IMG/VR virus record: IMGVR_UViG_3300049825_000560
Span: 1 to 35,891 of that record
Strand: one strand, 5' to 3'
DNA: 35,891 nt
DNA from: a virus
The notes under the pieces are model-generated. The model saw only the letters and a list, made by a program, of their open reading frames with translations. It made no database searches and had not been told where the DNA came from. Positions 24,063 through 32,449 of this stretch are shown here, in pieces (within the stretch, counting starts at the first letter, position 1; each line of letters begins with the position of its first letter). The position numbers were made by a program, and so were the translations under genes.

Positions 24063-25145
24063 TTAATAATTAGAATAGAGCAAACCATCCAACCCCGAGA
24101 GAGCGGCAAGAAACTGTACCCCATTAGAAGCTATTCCATTTGCATATGATGTTTCTGCAGTAAAGACTGTATCTTGAGTCCAAGTGATGGCATCCGGACT
24201 TGTCCATATTGTCTTGTTAAAACCACTGATAAACATAAAAATAGAGCCATTCCATGCGCAAACTGAGGATGACATATCAAATCCACCCGGCTTTGTAGCC
24301 GTTCTATCGACCCAAGTTATTCCATGATCTATCGAAGTGGCGAGTTTATTTCCGTTTTGAGCATCTAAAGCAACTACTACACCGGAACCAACTATGAGTG
24401 AGTATGTTGTAAAATCGGGTAATGTTCCAGTTCTATCTGTCCAAGTTACACCTGTTGGACTTGTCCACACACGAGAATTAAAAGAAGCAATAAAATTAGT
24501 TCCATCCCATACCATAAAACGACCGATTTCAAATGCTGTAGGACCTCGTTGAGTTGCCCAAGCAATTCCATCTGCAGAAGTTATTTCTGTACCAGTTGGG
24601 GATGGATTAGTTTTTCCTCCGCCGGCAGCAAATGTAGTTCCATTCCAAGCAATACCAAAATAACAATGTGTTGTATTCGGTGATGTTCTAGCTGTCCAAG
24701 TAATTAAATCAGGACTGGTAGAGATTAGTGAACTATTTGCAGCACCTACGATATCTCCGCCAACTATGCAATAAACACTTCCATTCCATGCAACGTCGAA
24801 GAGTTCACTTGATGCAATACCGCCTAGAATTGTTCTAGAAGTCCATGTAATACCGTCTGCACTTGTTCGACACTTTCTATTCTGTCCCAACATAAACCAG
24901 ATACCATTTACATATTTCAATACAGATTTACCTGGATTACCAGCATCTATCGTACCACCAATAAATCCTACTCGCTCCATAAGTGTGGCGGAAGCTAAAC
25001 CTGTAAAATTAGTATTAGTAAATGTCCACGTTCCTGATTCATTATTAGTATCCCAACCAGGAGAAGATCCACCAGTACCCGCATGCCATACTGCATTTTG
25101 TAGGTCTGAAAGATTATCTACTACAATCGGAGGAAATGTTGCCAT
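24063..25145 (-). CDS. Asp-box/BNR-like beta-propeller protein
   Basis: A 360-aa protein with at least six copies of an S-x-D-G-x-x-W-T type Asp-box: SADGITWTSR, STSPDLITWTAR, SADGIAWATQ, TSPTGVTWTDR, TSIDHGITWVDR, TSPDAITWTQD. The copies are spaced about 45-50 residues, as expected for blades of a six- or seven-bladed propeller like sialidases. No arginine triad or other sialidase catalytic set is evident, so binding is more likely than catalysis. The first 60 residues, including VWHAGTG, may attach it to the tail. Codon use is ordinary for this genome. Confidence 0.75.
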   Translation of the reverse strand: MATFPPIVVDNLSDLQNAVWHAGTGGSSPGWDTNNESGTWTFTNTNFTGLASATLMERVGFIGGTIDAGNPGKSVLKYVNGIWFMLGQNRKCRTSADGITWTSRTILGGIASSELFDVAWNGSVYCIVGGDIVGAANSSLISTSPDLITWTARTSPNTTHCYFGIAWNGTTFAAGGGKTNPSPTGTEITSADGIAWATQRGPTAFEIGRFMVWDGTNFIASFNSRVWTSPTGVTWTDRTGTLPDFTTYSLIVGSGVVVALDAQNGNKLATSIDHGITWVDRTATKPGGFDMSSSVCAWNGSIFMFISGFNKTIWTSPDAITWTQDTVFTAETSYANGIASNGVQFLAALSGLDGLLYSNY

Positions 25146-25166
25146 CTCTACTTACCTTAGTCTACC

Positions 25167-25757
25167 CTATTCTCCGAATTCTCGAATCTCAGAAGTCATA
25201 AGAAGTCGATATTGTTCTGCAACTTCTTGTGCCATTCCTTTAGCTTCATCAGTTTTACCGATCTGGGAGAATATAGTCCTAGCTGCTCCATATACAATCG
25301 CCCAAGGATGATCTAGAGCGATGAAAGAATCAAAAGTTCCGGTAGTAATATCTGGATGCCTGTAACATCCCATCAGAATATATCGCTCTTCTGTAGAACT
25401 CTTCAAATGTATAATCTCTCCAGCACCGTACCATATATCTGTACGTGCCTGAGAATAAGAATCTAATGCATTTTCTGGGTCAATCTTTGTAAGAAATAAT
25501 CCTGCCGCGCCAGAGACAGGATCATATTTACGAAAATATTTAGCCGCTCGCCATCTAGGAACAAATGTACGATACTCAAAATCTGGCTCAAATTGAGCTG
25601 TTACAAAATCTACCTCCGCTTCATAGATATCTTTATAGTAATAATCTGTGTGATGCGCTTTGAGAGTAGCAGACTGAACCGCAGACAAAGTTTTTGCAAC
25701 CAAATCTGGACGATTCGTTATATTGATAACTTCTGCCTGAAGTTCAGCTAAGTTCAT
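25167..25757 (-). CDS. Head-tail adaptor (connector) protein
   Basis: A 196-aa helical protein. The N-terminus (MNLAELQAEVINITNRPDLV...AVQSATLKAHHTDYYYKD) and the later QARTDIWYGAGEIIHL are characteristic of podovirus adaptor proteins of the gp4/gp11 type, which form a 12-mer ring under the portal and receive the nozzle. It overlaps the preceding 137-aa gene in ATGA (25754-25757). Its place after the capsid and before nozzle-linked genes fits the role. Confidence 0.7.
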   Translation of the reverse strand: MNLAELQAEVINITNRPDLVAKTLSAVQSATLKAHHTDYYYKDIYEAEVDFVTAQFEPDFEYRTFVPRWRAAKYFRKYDPVSGAAGLFLTKIDPENALDSYSQARTDIWYGAGEIIHLKSSTEERYILMGCYRHPDITTGTFDSFIALDHPWAIVYGAARTIFSQIGKTDEAKGMAQEVAEQYRLLMTSEIREFGE

Positions 25758-26167
25758 GCTGGTGTAGCCTTCCCAACAAGATTCTGAATACGAGAAGCTA
25801 GTTGTGCACCGTCGCCGCCAGTTGCAACTGCCGCAATATCTGTGGTAGATGCAGGACTAAAAGTTCCTTGTTCGCTAGTACCAAAATCGTTCAATGGATT
25901 AGCTTGTCGGGCCATGTCATCAAGAATCTCTGCGCGAAGGCGTTCTTTAAGCTTAGCCATCGGATCAATTTTATCGGTGTCAATAGTTTTTTCTTTTTGA
26001 TCAATAAAAATGTGTGGATGACCTGATTCACATTCTGCTTGTAGTTCTTCGATATATTTTTTATTACTAGTACTGTATTTTCCGTATACAAATACAGCAG
26101 GAGCACCATCTTTAAAGATATACTTGATGGAAGAATGATTAGATTTGAAAAGTGTTTCGATAGTCAT
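25754..26167 (-). CDS. Hypothetical head-completion-region protein
   Basis: A 137-aa protein. Residues 1-60 form a small mixed domain (IKYIFKDGAPAVFVYGKYST...IEELQAECESGHPHIFI) and 65-137 a helical, Ala-rich tail that is partly disordered. Similar proteins occur just after capsid genes in many phages, but the function is not known to me. Its SD AGGAG (13 nt from ATG) lies inside the 3' arm of a large hairpin, so its translation may be structure-controlled. Confidence 0.6.
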   Translation of the reverse strand: MTIETLFKSNHSSIKYIFKDGAPAVFVYGKYSTSNKKYIEELQAECESGHPHIFIDQKEKTIDTDKIDPMAKLKERLRAEILDDMARQANPLNDFGTSEQGTFSPASTTDIAAVATGGDGAQLASRIQNLVGKATPA

Positions 26168-26175
26168 GATAGATT

Positions 26176-26253
26176 AAAAACTCCTGAGGTAAGAAAGGTG
26201 GATGATCGTTTTCTTTATCGCAGAACGATCCCAAAAACTGCGTCCCTCAGGAG
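26176..26253 (-). terminator. Nested hairpin plus U5: terminator/attenuator after capsid genes
   Basis: On the minus strand an outer 9-bp perfect stem (CTCCTGAGG / CCTCAGGAG; plus-strand positions 26245-26253 and 26181-26189) encloses a second perfect 7-bp stem (GATCGTT / AACGATC; 26224-26230 and 26204-26210). The outer stem is followed at once by TTTTT, as in a Rho-independent terminator. The AGGAG of the 3' arm is also the SD of the next gene, so folding would both end transcription and hide that SD. Confidence 0.65.
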
Positions 26254-26257
26254 GAAA

Positions 26258-26455
26258 CTATTCGTTTTTCATCTCTTTTACACTTCCAAGTTGTTTATGA
26301 GAATGAATATAGAAATCTTTGGCCGTATTTTTATGAACAAGATCGAATGTAGTTGATACTATAATACCCTCAACATTCAACTCTTGTACAGCAACTTCTA
26401 CATCCCAGCCTGCGTGTGCATCTACAGTTACTTTAGTAGTCATATAAATCTCCAA
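26258..26455 (-). CDS. Hypothetical small protein following the capsid gene
   Basis: A 65-aa protein of unknown function, with strands (TVDAHAGWDVEVAVQELNVEGIIVSTTF) followed by a charged helix ending KEMKNE. It begins just past the MCP stop and ends in TAG a few nt before the nested hairpin, so it is probably expressed at the same high level as the capsid protein. It may be a minor head protein. Confidence 0.6.
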   Translation of the reverse strand: MEIYMTTKVTVDAHAGWDVEVAVQELNVEGIIVSTTFDLVHKNTAKDFYIHSHKQLGSVKEMKNE

Positions 26456-27679
26456 TTAACCCACAGCAGCCAAGGTAAGATTCTTGATCAAACCATTGGC
26501 GGGAGGATTCTTAACAACACAGGTGAGTTCCGTAGTAAGAGTACCACCAACTGCATCAATACCATTATCTACAGTCGTACCATCTTGATTAAACTCGGCT
26601 TTCATAGTCTTACGACCGCCAAGATAAGCAACACGGAAAGTAGAAAGATCAACACAGAGTGCATACTTCGTCCAGTCTGCATTCGAATTAAAGAGCGGAT
26701 GCTCAATCATTCGGAACGAGCCGCGTGCAATATTAAATGAACCGAACTGAAGTCCGTAATTAGTTGCACCGTTCTGGATGAAATACGTGGAGTTCACACG
26801 ACCGATGTTATTGATTACTTTTCGTGCGGCACCGCCAACAAAAAGAACTCGTTCATTACCTGCTTTAGGATCAGTTGCCTGATTAAATACTGGATCAAGC
26901 GCATTTTCCAGTTGGGTAAACGTAGTTGTAGCACCTGCGGTTGTAAGATTAACAGCAGCATAGGAGGCGGGATAATTTGCCAGGTTGGAAAGAATGCTGA
27001 TCAAACCATCCATAGTACGGAAAGGTTGTCCATTCCGAGTACCTTGAGATTTCTGACCAAAGATCAGACCTTTCTCAATATCAGCAGCGTGGAATGAAGC
27101 ACAATCCATCCGGGATTCTGCAACAGTTGAGTCACCTGCAATCACTTGCGTAGCTTGTGCAGAACCAGACAATGCCCAAGTATTCCGGAAAATCTGTGTG
27201 AAATTAGTCACACGAACCGGAGTAATTTGGAGAGCGTTTGGACGAATCGAAGATTCTTCAAAAGCGCTGCCAACTTGGTAGAAGTTATCTGAGGCATTTG
27301 CATCTGCCACAGCAGCTACGTTACCAACACCGCGAGTAACGGTGATTTGGGTTGCAGAAAGAATTGAATTGATAATTACATTCTCACCCGTTCCATTAGC
27401 CTGCATAATCATGCCAGGAACAAGATTGGTAGTGGACACTACAGTAATCGTGGTATCAGTTCCGTTTGCAATGGCGCCGTTAAGTGTGAAAGCCGGAAAG
27501 ATCATGGTTTTAGTGAAGAAACCATGCTCAACTTGCAATGCGGTGTCAGTCGCAAGCATTGAAGTCATACCAAACAGCGGTGCTTGACCATTCGGCATGA
27601 GCCGAGTAATCATTCCCGCAAATGATTTTGCTGCAAGATCCGTAGTAAAATTGCTTGTGTTAAAAATACCGGTAGCCAT
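26456..27679 (-). CDS. Major capsid protein (DUF5309 / SU10-like)
   Basis: A 407-aa HK97-fold capsid protein of the DUF5309 (SU10 major capsid) family. Family marks include an N-terminal FTTDLAAKSFAGMITRLMPNG, a small inserted beta domain at about 66-135 (containing ATQITVTRGVG), then GSAFEESSIRP and IFRNTWALSGSAQATQ, RNGQPFRTMDGL, and RVLFVGGAARKVINN. It forms the icosahedral shell. The SD AGGAA lies nine nt before the ATG. It follows the scaffold and decoration genes, the usual order, and no separate capsid protease of the S14/U35 type is seen. Confidence 0.9.
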   Translation of the reverse strand: MATGIFNTSNFTTDLAAKSFAGMITRLMPNGQAPLFGMTSMLATDTALQVEHGFFTKTMIFPAFTLNGAIANGTDTTITVVSTTNLVPGMIMQANGTGENVIINSILSATQITVTRGVGNVAAVADANASDNFYQVGSAFEESSIRPNALQITPVRVTNFTQIFRNTWALSGSAQATQVIAGDSTVAESRMDCASFHAADIEKGLIFGQKSQGTRNGQPFRTMDGLISILSNLANYPASYAAVNLTTAGATTTFTQLENALDPVFNQATDPKAGNERVLFVGGAARKVINNIGRVNSTYFIQNGATNYGLQFGSFNIARGSFRMIEHPLFNSNADWTKYALCVDLSTFRVAYLGGRKTMKAEFNQDGTTVDNGIDAVGGTLTTELTCVVKNPPANGLIKNLTLAAVG

Positions 27680-27720
27680 GATTTAAATTCCTAGAAGTTT
27701 GAATTTGGCGATGGAATCAA

Positions 27721-28125
27721 TTAAGAAACATTCCAAGACACGGTGGTCGCGGAGAGTTTAATAACTGTAACGATTGACCAAGACGAAGCCGGCGTAGTTG
27801 CACGACCAAGTAGAGTTACACCGGCGCCGGCTGCCCAAGTAGCTGCAAATGCCGGAACAACACTGATAAGCAATTGGAATGAATCACCAATATCCATATC
27901 AGGAGCGGCAGCAAGAATAAGTGCAGCAGTTGGGGTAGTCAAAGTACGACCAGCGGTAAATCCAGTATATTGGATCATACCACCAGCCATTTGTGCAACT
28001 GTAAGTGTCAAGTTCGTATCTGTTGCAACAATAACAGGTGAAATTGCACCCAACATTCCATCACCCTGCCGCATAGGAGCTGTAGTCCCCGATGCGGTAC
28101 TAAAATTAACTCGTTTAAAAAGCAT
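27721..28125 (-). CDS. Capsid decoration-like protein
   Basis: A 134-aa Ala/Thr-rich beta protein between scaffold and capsid. Its middle (QYTGFTAGRTLTTPTAALILAA, near 52-72) and the WAAGAGVTLLG segment match a pattern frequent in phage head decoration or head-fibre proteins. Gene order (scaffold, decoration, MCP) agrees. No enzymatic features. An antisense ORF of similar size is only its shadow. Confidence 0.7.
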   Translation of the reverse strand: MLFKRVNFSTASGTTAPMRQGDGMLGAISPVIVATDTNLTLTVAQMAGGMIQYTGFTAGRTLTTPTAALILAAAPDMDIGDSFQLLISVVPAFAATWAAGAGVTLLGRATTPASSWSIVTVIKLSATTVSWNVS

Positions 28126-28142
28126 GATATATTCCTAATAGA

Positions 28143-28919
28143 TTAATTGAGATAAGCAGACCAATCTTCTTCCGTACGACCATTTGGTTTAGGATCAGAA
28201 GGTTTTTGGGGAGCGAATTTTTCTGCTGCACCAGAAAGAATTCTTTCAGCCATTGCGACAAGTTCCAAAGAAGTAGCTTTGGGATACTTTTCTGCAAGTT
28301 GTGATTGAATTGCTTGTACAACTGGAGCAACTGCGGGATCTTGTAGAGCTGGATTTTTAGCGAACAGATTTTCGTTCACTGATTGATTTCTAACTAGCGA
28401 AGGAACTGAGGCAGCAAAACGGGCTGTAGCTTCTTGAACGGCCTGATCTACAATTCGTGAAGTAACTACCATAGATTGGCCATATACTTGCTGAGCTGTT
28501 TTGTTTAGGAGAGTAGACAGTGCAATTACTGCTTCTTGCCCTCCGGCTGCAATCTTCGCCAATGATTCTTGATCGAGTACCTTAGAAAAATCTACTTTAG
28601 ATGCAGCCTCCATGAGTTTTTCTGGAGAAACACCTTGGGGAGGATTTTTCGGGGCATTCGGATCAGCAGGCGTAGGTTGCCACAGGTCTTTGAATTCTAC
28701 CAATGGGGATGCCGGTGTTTGATCGGATCCAGCCGGAACCACGCCATTACCATCTGTAGTAGAAGAAAGTTGTGTTCCTGGAGGAGCAGGATTATTGTTA
28801 GGATTATTAGACACTGTCTGTATTTGTGTATTCTGGGGAGGAGTTTGTCCAGGAACAGGTACAGTGTTCTGCGGTTTCGGACCAAAAATAGAATTCATAA
28901 CATCGCCAAGTTTAGACAT
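28143..28919 (-). CDS. Capsid scaffolding protein
   Basis: A 258-aa protein with a Pro/Asn/Gln-rich, disordered N-terminal third (up to about 90) and a helical, Ala/Glu/Lys-rich remainder, ending in a basic-acidic tail (DPKPNGRTEEDWSAYLN). This composition and the location directly before the decoration and capsid genes are those of an internal scaffold that guides procapsid assembly. Identity is by position and composition, since scaffold sequences diverge fast. Confidence 0.75.
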   Translation of the reverse strand: MSKLGDVMNSIFGPKPQNTVPVPGQTPPQNTQIQTVSNNPNNNPAPPGTQLSSTTDGNGVVPAGSDQTPASPLVEFKDLWQPTPADPNAPKNPPQGVSPEKLMEAASKVDFSKVLDQESLAKIAAGGQEAVIALSTLLNKTAQQVYGQSMVVTSRIVDQAVQEATARFAASVPSLVRNQSVNENLFAKNPALQDPAVAPVVQAIQSQLAEKYPKATSLELVAMAERILSGAAEKFAPQKPSDPKPNGRTEEDWSAYLN

Positions 28920-28922
28920 GAT

Positions 28923-29192
28923 TTAGCTCTCCTGAGAAGGAATTGTAATCTCTTTCTCAAATTCACGAGAAAGATCTAACAGAGATTTAAGTGCAGAGAT
29001 CCTACCTTGCAACTCTGCTTCGAGTTGAATATTTTCGGGTGTGAAGGTTAGATTAAGTTTCTCCTCTGCGTGTTGCCATATGATGTTTTGTATGCACTGT
29101 TTTTGTAAAGAAGATAAGATCGCTCCTGCTTGTAATTCTTGTTCTGTGAGATCCCAAGAAATGAAAGAGGAGTCAATTCGAATCGTAGCCAT
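28923..29192 (-). CDS. Hypothetical small helical head-region protein
   Basis: An 89-aa acidic helical protein starting MATIRIDSSFISWDLTEQELQAG, with a long C-terminal helix (LEAELQGRISALKSLLDLS). Coupled to the portal by TAATG (29190-29194). Small helical genes at this position occur in many podoviruses and have no assigned function; a portal or scaffold accessory role is likely. Confidence 0.6.
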   Translation of the reverse strand: MATIRIDSSFISWDLTEQELQAGAILSSLQKQCIQNIIWQHAEEKLNLTFTPENIQLEAELQGRISALKSLLDLSREFEKEITIPSQES

Positions 29193-31249
29193 TATGATTG
29201 ACCTCCACGAGAAGCCGGATTAGGAATCATTGGTTTGGCAGATTGTCCAGTTTGTGAGTCATCTGGAGAATTCTCTCCTGCCTCTTCTGGATCATTCTTT
29301 GCAGGATCGTATCCATACTGCGCAGGTACCGGTTGTGGAACACTAAATGCTGCACCTTTCTGTATAGCTAACTGTGCCATTTGACTCCACTGCCCCATCG
29401 CTTGTTCATAGGCGACTTGTTGTTCTGATTTCTCAAATGGCTCTAGATCAACATTCTCTGCTTTCATGATATATGAGAACAAAGGTGCAATGTTGTAACT
29501 TTGAGCAATTGCAGGAGAGGAACCAATTACTTGCATACCTACTTTAAGTGCGTCAGCAGAAATAACTTTCTCTGAAGGAAGAAGACCATCAGTCATCTTA
29601 AAAGCCAGAATTGCTTTACGAAGTGCGATCGGATCTACCTGTACATTCTGCTTTTGATTTGGAGAATAGATTGTAGTACCTGCTTGGTACTGCATGTAGT
29701 TATATTTTAGTACTTCTTTGATCGGAGTGAATACCTGTGCTTCAAGTTTTAGTGCAGTGAGTTGATCTTGGGAAGTAGCGTTGGACATGGTAGATTCCCA
29801 CTGTCCGTCAGTTTTATTTCCTTTAACAAACTGTCCTTGGCGCGCCGGATTCTGTCCATTGAGCACGTTACCAAGAGCAATAATTGATTGTATTTCTCCC
29901 ATACCAACAGATGCTTGATCATCGCGATAAGGGAATTGATATACAGATTCTCCAACAGGTTTTCCATACGCAGAAGGACGAACTGGAATCTTTGCAGATG
30001 GATTAGGAGAATTCATATGTTTCTCTGAAACCCGAGATGGATCAAAGAGAACACGATCTGTGATAGATCTGCGTCGGGAGGCAATAACTGAGTTAAGGAT
30101 TGCAGAAGCTACTTGTTGGAAAGGTTGTCCATCGGATGCAAGAGATTTAGTTTGATAATCTAAACCATCCTCAGAAGGTTGACCAAAGAAGACTGGGATC
30201 TTTTCATGTGCATTAGTTTGCCGTTCTGCGTAGATAATAACGGAATGATTTACAATTATCAATTTCCAGACTTGTGGAGTATTGCGCGCAGGAACAATAA
30301 GTCCATGATCTTCTGGGATTAGACGAATATATTCTGTAGATACTTCGTATACACCTTTATAAGCGATACGCTGTCCGCCATTACTGGAAGCTGGTACTAA
30401 ACCAACCCAGGCATCCCAATTATGATTATCTACATTGGCTGGATCAATGATAACTTCTGGATTAATTTGTGGAATATAGTATCCCATAATACCAGAACCT
30501 GTGCCAGTTACATTAAGAGTGCTGGGAGATTCAAAGGCGGGAACAATATTCGCGATTAGTTTAGTATCGAGAGATGCAATAAAGGATTTGAGCGCCGTTC
30601 GAGACATAAGTTCTGTATGTCCTGCGAACTCGCCTTTAGAAGGAATATCATACGGGATTACACGTGTGTCCCAATATGTGTTATACATGGACCAGCGTTT
30701 AATACAATTACCTTGCCAAACCACATCTACAGGTTTACCTTCTTTGCCGCCTTTGTAGGAAAGATCTGTTTCTAGGGCAGGCGTGACAATTTTATCCCAG
30801 ATTACTTCAATAGCAGAGAGATTGTATTTAAATCCATCCCAGAGAAATAGGAGAAATTCTCGTGTCCAACCACCGCGAATAGAGTTTTCTTCGATCAGTG
30901 CCTGCATCTGTTTTGCGGCAGTAATTTGAGTCGGATCAGAAACTATTTCAAAGATTGGATAATCGGAGAGAAAGATAGCAGCTTGATATGCAACTGCGGC
31001 TGCAACCTGAGGTTTGATTACAGGTACTGTGATATTCTGGTATCTATCTGCATCGCCGTTTTTATTTGCAATACGTGCGAGAAGTTGTTCAGGGGTTAGA
31101 TCTTTCTCTCGTATATAGTGGAGATCGATCTGTCGCATCTGTTCACGAAAATTCCATTGTTGGTTCATCATCTCGTAGGCACGCTTATGGTACTGAACGA
31201 GAGAATCTTGGGATTTCTGGGGGAGATTGAAAGATTGATTGGTGGCCAT
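29192..31249 (-). CDS. Portal protein
   Basis: A 685-aa protein in the usual portal position. The N-terminal core (YHKRAYEMMNQQWNFREQMRQIDLHYIRE, then NITVPVIKPQVAAAVAYQAAIFL) and the central HEKIPVFFGQPSEDGLDYQTKSLA are typical of large podovirus portals (about 700 aa), and a Pro/Gln/Ser-rich C-terminus is presumably disordered. It forms the dodecameric ring through which DNA is packaged and released. No SD is evident just before the ATG at 31249, so start choice is less certain. Confidence 0.85.
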   Translation of the reverse strand: MATNQSFNLPQKSQDSLVQYHKRAYEMMNQQWNFREQMRQIDLHYIREKDLTPEQLLARIANKNGDADRYQNITVPVIKPQVAAAVAYQAAIFLSDYPIFEIVSDPTQITAAKQMQALIEENSIRGGWTREFLLFLWDGFKYNLSAIEVIWDKIVTPALETDLSYKGGKEGKPVDVVWQGNCIKRWSMYNTYWDTRVIPYDIPSKGEFAGHTELMSRTALKSFIASLDTKLIANIVPAFESPSTLNVTGTGSGIMGYYIPQINPEVIIDPANVDNHNWDAWVGLVPASSNGGQRIAYKGVYEVSTEYIRLIPEDHGLIVPARNTPQVWKLIIVNHSVIIYAERQTNAHEKIPVFFGQPSEDGLDYQTKSLASDGQPFQQVASAILNSVIASRRRSITDRVLFDPSRVSEKHMNSPNPSAKIPVRPSAYGKPVGESVYQFPYRDDQASVGMGEIQSIIALGNVLNGQNPARQGQFVKGNKTDGQWESTMSNATSQDQLTALKLEAQVFTPIKEVLKYNYMQYQAGTTIYSPNQKQNVQVDPIALRKAILAFKMTDGLLPSEKVISADALKVGMQVIGSSPAIAQSYNIAPLFSYIMKAENVDLEPFEKSEQQVAYEQAMGQWSQMAQLAIQKGAAFSVPQPVPAQYGYDPAKNDPEEAGENSPDDSQTGQSAKPMIPNPASRGGQS

Positions 31250-31273
31250 GGGTTTGGTATTGGATGGGTTGGA

Positions 31274-32449
31274 TTATTTTTTCCGAACAATTGTATCTAG
31301 TGCTTGCGTGTCATGAGATTGCGGAGTCTTACCAGAAAGAATTAGATTCAGAATTTCCTGTCCTAAAGACTCTTGTGATAGATCTGCATTATTTTGGGTA
31401 AATCTAGCTTCTTGTTCGCCTGGATTGTTTTGGTATTTCTTAAAAGCATTTTGACGATCTAATTCAAAACGATCACGGAGAGCGTTGAATCCTTGAGTTT
31501 TAGACCTTATATCTTCCATGGTTGTAGAATCAATATTTTTTCTTTTAAGTACTTGTTCAAGCCGTGTTTTTACATTCTTTAATGCATTTTCTTGTACAGG
31601 ACCGAATTTTTTTTCAAAATCTGGATTAGAACCTTTTGAAGCAAAATTTTCTATATCTTGGATTCCGTGTTGGATCTCATGGAGAAGTGTTTTACGGAGT
31701 TGTTCTTGAGAGGATCCTGGAGATATTCCAATCCAAGGAAATATAGCTTGTCCATTATATACAGCAGAATTTAAATTTCCTTGTTGCGGTGTGATAGCAA
31801 GTTTTTTAAGTTCAGGATACAATTTAAATAATTCTGGCGCATCAATTACATCAGGAAGCATTCTTCCAGATTTAAATTGAGGTGCTTCATCTTTGTAGCG
31901 CACAGTTTGTAACGCTTCAGATCTAATCTTTACTCCAGCATCGCTAATCACAGTTTTAAATGCATCAGTTCTATCTACATACACACCGGTTTCTGCAAAC
32001 ACTCTACCTTCGGCTTCTGTTCTAGTCATTCCATTATTAATAAACTCGTTCATCATTCGATTAGCTTTATTAGTGTCCCTTCCTACCCGGGTTGCAGCCA
32101 CAATCATTGCATGTGCTACTCCACCCGGAGTTAGTAGATTCCCTGCAGTTTCTCTGAGATTTGCATCTTCTACACCTACACCGGCGCGCTCTCGTAGATC
32201 TTTAGATCCGCCTACAGGATTATCTGAGTATATTCCTAGCGCCTGAGTTGCAGGAGAAATGAGAAGATTCATTAGATCTACCGGAGTTCCTGCAAGATCT
32301 GTAGTAATTCCTTTGATCGCGCCAACAGCGTAATCTTTTGCCATTGCTACGATTTTTGCAGGAGTACTTAATTCTGGATCTTTAAGCACTTGCGGTGCTA
32401 TATAATCTCCAGGACCTTTAGGAATCTGCTCAGAAGTTGTATCTGCCAT
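31274..32449 (-). CDS. Zincin-like metallopeptidase, head-module protein
   Basis: A 391-aa protein carrying a metallopeptidase motif: TLLHEIQHGIQDIENFA, with H257, E258 and H261 in HExxH; a nearby Glu (E267) is a possible third ligand. The text around it matches the metallopeptidase domain found in large phage polyvalent proteins. The N-terminal 110 residues (AVGAIKGITTDLAGTPVDLMNLL, then NPVGGSKDLRERAG) resemble segments seen in internal virion proteins, so the protein may be packaged. The C-terminal 120 residues are coiled-coil-like. It lies between TerL and portal, with a one-nt TAATG overlap to TerL. Candidate roles: prohead maturation protease or injected protease. Confidence 0.75.
   Translation of the reverse strand: MADTTSEQIPKGPGDYIAPQVLKDPELSTPAKIVAMAKDYAVGAIKGITTDLAGTPVDLMNLLISPATQALGIYSDNPVGGSKDLRERAGVGVEDANLRETAGNLLTPGGVAHAMIVAATRVGRDTNKANRMMNEFINNGMTRTEAEGRVFAETGVYVDRTDAFKTVISDAGVKIRSEALQTVRYKDEAPQFKSGRMLPDVIDAPELFKLYPELKKLAITPQQGNLNSAVYNGQAIFPWIGISPGSSQEQLRKTLLHEIQHGIQDIENFASKGSNPDFEKKFGPVQENALKNVKTRLEQVLKRKNIDSTTMEDIRSKTQGFNALRDRFELDRQNAFKKYQNNPGEQEARFTQNNADLSQESLGQEILNLILSGKTPQSHDTQALDTIVRKK

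Noticed and set aside
27743-28138. 131-aa plus-strand ORF
   Set aside because: Antisense shadow of the decoration-like gene, on the opposite strand to every late gene, with no start signals.
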